From Smithella sp. ME-1 (lineage in GTDB: Bacteria; Desulfobacterota; Syntrophia; Syntrophales; Smithellaceae): 9,497 bases of DNA. Each line of letters starts with the position of its first letter. Within the stretch, counting starts at the first letter, position 1. The position numbers and the translations under genes were made by a program. Below, piece by piece: positions 4,663 through 9,497 of the stretch. The stretch lies in the NCBI GenBank assembly GCA_000495415.1, contig AWGX01000805.1:1-9497 (forward strand), written 5' to 3'. The notes beneath the pieces were generated by a model. It had not been told where the DNA came from, did not search any database, and worked only from the letters and a program-made list of their open reading frames with translations.

Positions 4663-7044
4663 ATGAATAGAAAAGTCATATTCGCAGCTGGTTTATTCAC
4701 CATATCAATACTTTTTATATTTGCGGGAGCGATAAAAGCCCTCGCGGAAAGCCCGGAGATTTTTCCTCAAACAGGTCATGCAAAAATATCCTATATAACA
4801 AGCCTTACCATCAGCGCTGATGGCAGGTTTCTCGCATCTGCTGACAATCATCTCGGAGCTAGCAATGTAAAAATCTGGGATTGGACAAGCAGCAGGGAAT
4901 ACAGAACAATTATACTGAATGAACCTGGATTCTATTATCACATGAGATTTTCCTATGACAACAAGGAACTTCTGATTATGGGAAGCGACAATATCATTAC
5001 TTTAGATCTGATTACGGGAAAAGAAATAAAAAAAATTGACATAAGAAATGAACAGCAAAAAAACAATCCTGATGCTGTCTTAACTAAATACGGACTTACC
5101 AGCTACAGCCCGGCGCTGAAATTTCCGGTGGGCTCATATCCCCATGTGGTAAAGAAATTCCCCAACGGCAAGCTTGCCTATGCTTTCAACCTCGGAGAAT
5201 CCTCATTTGATTTTTACAGAATATCAGATGGAAAGAAAATTTTGCAGATAAGGGAAAACAAGGAGGATTATGTCAAACAAATTGCTGATGATTTTTCCAA
5301 TTACCAGCAGGATTATATCGGAGCATGGCTGAACAACGCAATTTTAACGCCTGATTACAAATACCTGGTAATTGGCGGCAACTGGCAAGAAGAAAAAAGA
5401 CCTACCATAAAAATCTATGACGTCAATACGGGGGTAAAAGTAAGAGAGTTAGGCGAAATCGCCACGACTAATACCGCTCTTATAGGTAAACCATTCAACC
5501 GGTATCTGATGAATTTTGACTTTGGAAAAAATTCACACGTGATCATCTGGGATACCCAATCTTCGGGCGAGCCTCTGTTTTTCCAGAAAAAGGGTAAAGG
5601 CCGCTTTGGTGAAGAATACAAATTCTATGAAAAAAACATTGTCAAAGACAAGGATGGGGTAATTCTCCTGTCGAAGGAAAGCCCTTCTGTGGACGGGCAT
5701 TATCTGGCAAAATTAAACAAGGGCAACTATACTATTGGATTGCATGACAAAAAATCAGATAAAGAAATTGCCCGGTTTATAAGTTTTACCGACGGCGAAT
5801 GGGTCGTCATCACACCGGAGGGTTATTTCAATGCCTCGCCGGGCGGCGCCAAACACTTAAATGTCCGCGTTGGCATGAATGTCTATTCCATCGACAACTT
5901 TTATGAAAAATTCTTCAACCCGGTTTATGTCGCCTCCGTCCTGCAGGGTAAAAAGGTGGAAGGGCTGGCCGACATCCGCCGCGGCATTAAACCGCCGCCC
6001 GATGTGCGGATTGTTTCTCCGAAGCCCAATGACAGCTTCAATACCGACACCATTACCATCAAAGTCGCGGCCAAAGATACGGGCGGCGGCATCGATGAAA
6101 TACGGCTGTATCACAACGGCAAGGCGCTGGGAGATGATCAGCGTGGAGTAAAGCTTGGCGGAACCGGCGCCGACAAGGTACGGGACTTCACCGTGACGCT
6201 GGTTGACGGCCTCAATACCTTCCGGGCGGTTGGATTCAGCTCCGACCGGACGGAATCGAACCCTTATGAAATCGCAGTTCGGCTTGCCGCGCCATCCAAA
6301 GATGTCTCGCTTTATGTTTTTGCCGTAGGCATCAACCAATACAGAAACCCGGCCCTGAACCTCAATTATGCCGTGCCAGATGCCAGGGCAATTGTCAGCT
6401 TCTTCCGGGACAAGGGGAAATTGTTCAAGAAGGTTCATGTCATCGAGATTTACGACGAGCATGCCACAAAAGAGGGGATCATGGCGAAGATGAAGGAGCT
6501 GGAAAAGACCGATCCCCAGGACGCCGTTCTGATTTATCTGGCCGGCCATGGCGAGAACGTAAAAGATGTCTGGTATTTGATCCCCCATGAGCTGACCTAT
6601 CCGGAGCGGGAAGACTACGTTCAGACCAAGGGGCTGTCCTCGACGGAACTCGCCGCGGCCATTAAGAATATTCCGGCGCAGAAAATGCTCATTTTGGTGG
6701 ATGCCTGCAAATCGGGCGCGGCGCTGGTTGCCTTCCGCGGTTTTGAGGACAGAAAGGCGCTCTCCCAGCTTTCCCGTTCCACAGGGACGCATGTTGTCGC
6801 GGCATCAACCAAAGACCAGTTTGCCGCCGAGGTCAAGGAACTTGGTCACGGCGTGTTTACCTATACACTGCTGGAAGGATTGAAAGGCAAAGCGGCGGGC
6901 GTCAGCAACACCGTCACCGTCGGCAAGCTCATGATATATATATATGACCAACTGCCTGAAATAACGAAGAAATACAAACAGGAGGCGCAGTTTGCGGTTG
7001 TGGATTCCCGCGGCATGGACTTCCCGCTGGCGGTTGTAAAATAA
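4663..7044 (+). CDS. Exported beta-propeller / Ig-like / caspase-fold protease
   Basis: A 793-aa protein with a Sec signal peptide (cleavage after ALA, about residue 28), so it acts in the periplasm or outside. Residues ~40-350 are WD40-like propeller blades; visible strand ends are VKIWDW (69-74), IITLDLITG (111-119), IKIYDVNTG (249-257) and VIIWD (293-297). Next comes DGEWVVITPEGYFNASP (from 377), a motif I associate with bacterial WD40-caspase proteins. An Ig-like domain lies at ~445-540 and a peptidase C14 caspase domain at ~547-793. The catalytic dyad is present: H629 in YLAGHGE and C682 in LVDACKSG. Substrate and trigger are unknown; the propeller probably senses or docks a ligand. ATG is supported by GGGAG 8 bases upstream. 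The first half is AT-rich and the rest GC-rich, suggesting a mosaic gene. Confidence 0.92.
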   Translation: MNRKVIFAAGLFTISILFIFAGAIKALAESPEIFPQTGHAKISYITSLTISADGRFLASADNHLGASNVKIWDWTSSREYRTIILNEPGFYYHMRFSYDNKELLIMGSDNIITLDLITGKEIKKIDIRNEQQKNNPDAVLTKYGLTSYSPALKFPVGSYPHVVKKFPNGKLAYAFNLGESSFDFYRISDGKKILQIRENKEDYVKQIADDFSNYQQDYIGAWLNNAILTPDYKYLVIGGNWQEEKRPTIKIYDVNTGVKVRELGEIATTNTALIGKPFNRYLMNFDFGKNSHVIIWDTQSSGEPLFFQKKGKGRFGEEYKFYEKNIVKDKDGVILLSKESPSVDGHYLAKLNKGNYTIGLHDKKSDKEIARFISFTDGEWVVITPEGYFNASPGGAKHLNVRVGMNVYSIDNFYEKFFNPVYVASVLQGKKVEGLADIRRGIKPPPDVRIVSPKPNDSFNTDTITIKVAAKDTGGGIDEIRLYHNGKALGDDQRGVKLGGTGADKVRDFTVTLVDGLNTFRAVGFSSDRTESNPYEIAVRLAAPSKDVSLYVFAVGINQYRNPALNLNYAVPDARAIVSFFRDKGKLFKKVHVIEIYDEHATKEGIMAKMKELEKTDPQDAVLIYLAGHGENVKDVWYLIPHELTYPEREDYVQTKGLSSTELAAAIKNIPAQKMLILVDACKSGAALVAFRGFEDRKALSQLSRSTGTHVVAASTKDQFAAEVKELGHGVFTYTLLEGLKGKAAGVSNTVTVGKLMIYIYDQLPEITKKYKQEAQFAVVDSRGMDFPLAVVK

Positions 7045-7198
7045 AAACCTACGGAATTCATGCCGTTGCCTCTATCGGAAATTTTCAAGGGCGCATCGCC
7101 GTGTTGCAGACATCGGCTGCGGGGAAAGCTGACCAGAGCAACCGCATACCCCGTTCAACAGCATCAACGTCCCCCGTTTTTCGCATGAATATTGTCCC

Positions 7199-7225
7199 TT
7201 GACACGAGAAAACAGCCCCTATACT
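7199..7225 (+). promoter_or_regulatory. Promoter of the TPR gene, related to the caspase promoter
   Basis: TTGACA (7199-7204), 15 bases, TATACT (7220-7225); the spacer is 2 bases shorter than in the caspase promoter, so it may be weaker or need help. Flanks match those of the caspase promoter (GCATG, AATAT, TCCCTTGAC, CCTATACT). The rest of the 233-base gap after the caspase stop (7045-7198) shows no gene and no clear terminator, so some read-through from the caspase gene is possible. Confidence 0.65.
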
Positions 7226-7277
7226 TCGGCCCATCAAAAGGAATACCTTATTAATCCTTTCTTAGAGGAATTACGGA

Positions 7278-8597
7278 ATGAAGAATTTTATTGCAATCTT
7301 GATAACACTGTTTTTACTAATGCCCGTTTGCGGCTTTACTGAAATCAAAGACATCATCTCCGAAGGCGATTACAACATGGGAGATGGCGAAACGCCGAGT
7401 GTAGCTGAAAGCCGGGCATTGCTGAATGCCAAAAGGATCGCACTGGAACAGGCAGGAACCTATATTGAAAGCTATTCCAAGATTAAAAACTTTCAGTTGG
7501 TAGAGGATGAAGTAAAGGTTCTGACCGCGGGGATGATTGAGGTTACGATTTTAGATAGAAAGAGGACGATTGTCGGCGACGGTCTTCTTTTCTGGGTGAA
7601 GATTAAAGCAAAGGTTAAACTTGACAAGATGGAGGATATGGCAAAGACCGTCAAAGATAAGTCAATTATTGAAGATTATAAGAAGATACAGCAGGAATAT
7701 GAAAAGAACCAAAGGGAAATGGAAAATCTGAAGAATGAGTTGGCTCTAGCACGGGAAGAAACGGCAAAGAAAAAAGTGGAAACACGAATTGCCGCTGAGG
7801 AAAAGCTGTTTCAAGCCAATGAGTGGTATGAAAAAGGATTAAAACATACTATAGGCCGTGAAGATGACAAAGCCATTGAGGAATATACCCAAGCAATTGC
7901 TTTGAACCCGGATTTAGTCGAAGCATATATCTACAGAGGAGCTGCTTATTATAATCGTGGTACATTCTCCAGCGATTCGGCACAGTATGAACTGGCTGTG
8001 AAGGACTTCCGCAAGGTTGTTGCCATGAAACCGGGAACTTATTCGGCTAATCTTGCCCAAGGAGCCATATACGTCTATCAGAATGAATATAAGAAAGGAA
8101 TTGAAGAAATCAACAAGGCCATAGCCTTGAACCCGGATGAAGGCATGGCCTACGTCATACGGGGATTCATCTATATGCAGGAGAAAAACAAAGATCCGGA
8201 AAAGGCAATTGCGGATGCCAGTAGGGCGATTGACATAGGAGGTCTTTGGGCTGCCATGGCCTACTCGAACCGTGGTGTAACATTATTGTTTGAGAAAAAA
8301 CAGTATGACAGGGCGATTGATGATTTAAGTAGGGCCATAGAAATGACCCCGCGCAACGCGCCTGCTTATCTGGCGCGGGGAATCGCCCTGGCATTTAAAG
8401 GCGAATTCAATCGGTCCATAGAGGATGTCAATCGGTCCATAGAGTTAAATCAAAAAATTCCCATCGCATACAACGTGCGCGGCTTAATCTACGCTCAAAT
8501 GAAGAATCCAAGGGCCATCGCCGATTTTCAAAGAGCATGCGACATGGGATTTGCAGAGGGATGCAGTAACTGGGAAAAATCGTTAAAGAATCGTTAA
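7278..8597 (+). CDS. Exported FlgT-N-like / coiled-coil / TPR protein
   Basis: A 439-aa protein with a short signal peptide (cleavage near VCG, residue 19); the cysteine lacks a proper lipobox. Residues ~25-115 (SRALLNAKRIALEQAGTYIE, then VTILDRKRTIVGDGLLFWVKIKAKV) resemble the N-terminal domain of flagellar assembly protein FlgT and related envelope proteins. A charged coiled coil follows (~117-180), then about seven TPR units (~181-436) with typical AIEEYTQAIALNP and AYxxRGxxY patterns; the last looks Sel1-like (ACDMGFAEGC). TPR arrays bind proteins, so a periplasmic scaffold or adaptor is likely. No flagellar genes are nearby, so a flagellar role is not supported. ATG follows AGAGGA at 8 bases. 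The caspase-like promoter suggests it works with that protease. Confidence 0.88.
   Translation: MKNFIAILITLFLLMPVCGFTEIKDIISEGDYNMGDGETPSVAESRALLNAKRIALEQAGTYIESYSKIKNFQLVEDEVKVLTAGMIEVTILDRKRTIVGDGLLFWVKIKAKVKLDKMEDMAKTVKDKSIIEDYKKIQQEYEKNQREMENLKNELALAREETAKKKVETRIAAEEKLFQANEWYEKGLKHTIGREDDKAIEEYTQAIALNPDLVEAYIYRGAAYYNRGTFSSDSAQYELAVKDFRKVVAMKPGTYSANLAQGAIYVYQNEYKKGIEEINKAIALNPDEGMAYVIRGFIYMQEKNKDPEKAIADASRAIDIGGLWAAMAYSNRGVTLLFEKKQYDRAIDDLSRAIEMTPRNAPAYLARGIALAFKGEFNRSIEDVNRSIELNQKIPIAYNVRGLIYAQMKNPRAIADFQRACDMGFAEGCSNWEKSLKNR
8407..8444 (+). repeat. 17-bp direct repeat inside the TPR gene, period 21
   Basis: TCAATCGGTCCATAGAG occurs at 8407-8423 and 8428-8444, encoding NRSIE twice, seven residues apart, within helix B of one TPR unit. 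The unit still has the usual 34 residues, so it is not a simple insertion. Exact DNA identity suggests a local copying event rather than protein-level coincidence. Confidence 0.6.
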
Positions 8598-8722
8598 CTT
8601 ATCAAGAGATCTTCTAAATAAGGAAGCAGGGGGCACAAAATACAAACATCCCTACTCTATTTCGATCGTTAATCTTCAGCTGAACCCTATTCATGAATCC
8701 ATTGACTCGTAGGTGACAGAGA

Positions 8723-8747
8723 TAACCAGCACACGTCCTCCTGGTTA
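8723..8747. repeat. 7-bp inverted repeat before the IS91-type remnant
   Basis: TAACCAG, 11 bases, CTGGTTA, about 18 bases before the open frame of the truncated transposase. No T-run follows, so it is not a terminator. It may mark the truncation boundary or be chance. The rest of 8598-8764 shows no gene. Confidence 0.25.
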
Positions 8748-8764
8748 AGCAGTACGGTTTGTAA

Positions 8765-9497
8765 TCTGCTACAAAATCAATCCGGTACAAGGTGCTCAGG
8801 ATGCTTCTTGCCAGGGGAAAGATCACGAAGGAAATAATCGCCATGCTCTCCACATGGCGGCATTCCGGTTTCAATGTTTTCTGCGGCAACCGCATCTCGC
8901 CCACTGATGATACGGCTATGGAGAATCTGGCCCGCTACATCATTCGGGCGTCATTTTCCCAAGAGCGGATGCAGTACCTCGACCAGGAGGGGAAGGTCGT
9001 CTATATGGCCAAGGACGGCAAAAAGACGAAGATATTCCCCGCTCTGGAATGGCTGGCCGCCATGTGCTCGCATATCCCGAACCGGGGAGAGCAGATGGTG
9101 CGTTATTACGGATACTACAGCAATGTCTCACGGGGAAAAAGGAAAGAGGCGGGAACTGATGATGATGTCCCCTGCATCCTCGATGCGCAGGGGGATGAGA
9201 AAACCTTCCGGCGGAACTGGGCGCGCCTGATTCAGAAGATCTACGAAGTCGATCCCCTGGTCTGCCCAAAGTGTCAGGGCGCCATGCGGGTCATCGGCAG
9301 CATTGAAGACCCATCCGTCATCCGGGCCATCCTCGAACACCTGGGATTATGGCTGGCAAGAGCAAGGCCGCCGCCCAAAATCCATGACCCGCCTGTCTGC
9401 ATACACGGTACAGGCAGGTCGGCTACCCCCTCCATCGCGGATGACGTCCCGCAGATCCCCCTTCATGACGATCACTTCTACGGGGACCCTCAATACT
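8765..9497 (+). pseudogene. 5'-truncated IS91-type transposase (C-terminal half, runs off window)
   Basis: An open frame starts after the stop TAA at 8762-8764 and continues without a stop to the window edge; the first ATG is 8801. The product matches the C-terminal half of IS91/IS801-type transposases as I know them: RYKVLRMLLARGKIT, then TWRHSGFNVFCG, ENLARYIIRASFSQERM, HIPNRGEQMVRYYGYYS, and RNWARLIQKIYEVDPLVCPKC...MRVIGSIEDPSVI. The N-terminal zinc-binding domain and the catalytic region before TWRHSGF are absent, with stops in the frame upstream. The copy therefore cannot transpose by itself. Recognisable homology begins near 8783. No ATG in the truncated frame has a clear Shine-Dalgarno. 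The 3' end, and any replication-origin end of the element, lies beyond the window. Confidence 0.82.

Noticed and set aside
5857..6792. 311-codon minus-strand frame opposite the caspase gene
   Set aside because: It is the shadow of a GC-rich coding region; the plus strand carries the signal peptide, Ig-like and caspase motifs, and the minus frame has no start signal.
8614..8904. 96-codon minus-strand frame after the TPR gene
   Set aside because: It overlaps the recognisable IS91-type transposase frame and has no ribosome site or known domain.
8874..9230. 118-codon plus-strand frame at the right end
   Set aside because: It is out of frame with the IS91-type transposase sequence, which runs continuously from 8765 to the edge.

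Overview
The window looks like an accessory stretch of a Gram-negative bacterial chromosome. Four proteins begin with Sec-type signal peptides, the promoters match the sigma-70 type, and two transposase families are present. The protein style (secreted beta-propeller/caspase fusions, FlgT-like/TPR proteins, IS4 and IS91-type transposases) reminds me of Desulfobacterota/Syntrophales-like anaerobes. That is an impression only; no rRNA, tRNA or marker gene is present to confirm it.

Layout. Positions 1-138 (minus) hold the 5' end of an unidentified secreted protein, preceded by a compact promoter with two perfect inverted repeats (184-247). Positions 248-791 contain no convincing gene, only an isolated promoter-like site and Shine-Dalgarno-like sequence near 691-766. 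A complete IS4-family insertion sequence occupies 792-2324, with an intact 457-aa transposase on the minus strand, near-terminal inverted repeats and a good promoter. Beyond it lie a small XRE-type regulator (2366-2701, minus) and a decayed 3' fragment of a caspase-like gene (2774-3091, plus).

The central block has three apparently intact genes for exported proteins: an unrecognised 427-aa protein (3205-4488, minus), a divergently transcribed 793-aa beta-propeller/Ig-like/caspase protein (4663-7044, plus), and a 439-aa FlgT-N-like/coiled-coil/TPR protein (7278-8597, plus). The last two have separate but clearly related promoters (TTGAC...TATACT with matching flanks), which suggests co-expression. 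The right end (8765-9497) is the 5'-truncated C-terminal half of an IS91-type transposase, open to the window edge.

How it may work together. The caspase protein keeps its His and Cys dyad (H629, C682), so an active envelope-located cysteine protease with a propeller sensor is likely. The TPR protein is a plausible scaffold or partner. The caspase gene is mosaic: its propeller half is about 30% GC in sampled lines and its caspase half about 56% GC. A second, broken copy of only the caspase end lies 1.6 kb upstream of its start codon. Together with flanking mobile elements, this suggests a family of exported caspases whose sensor halves are exchanged. That last step is inference.
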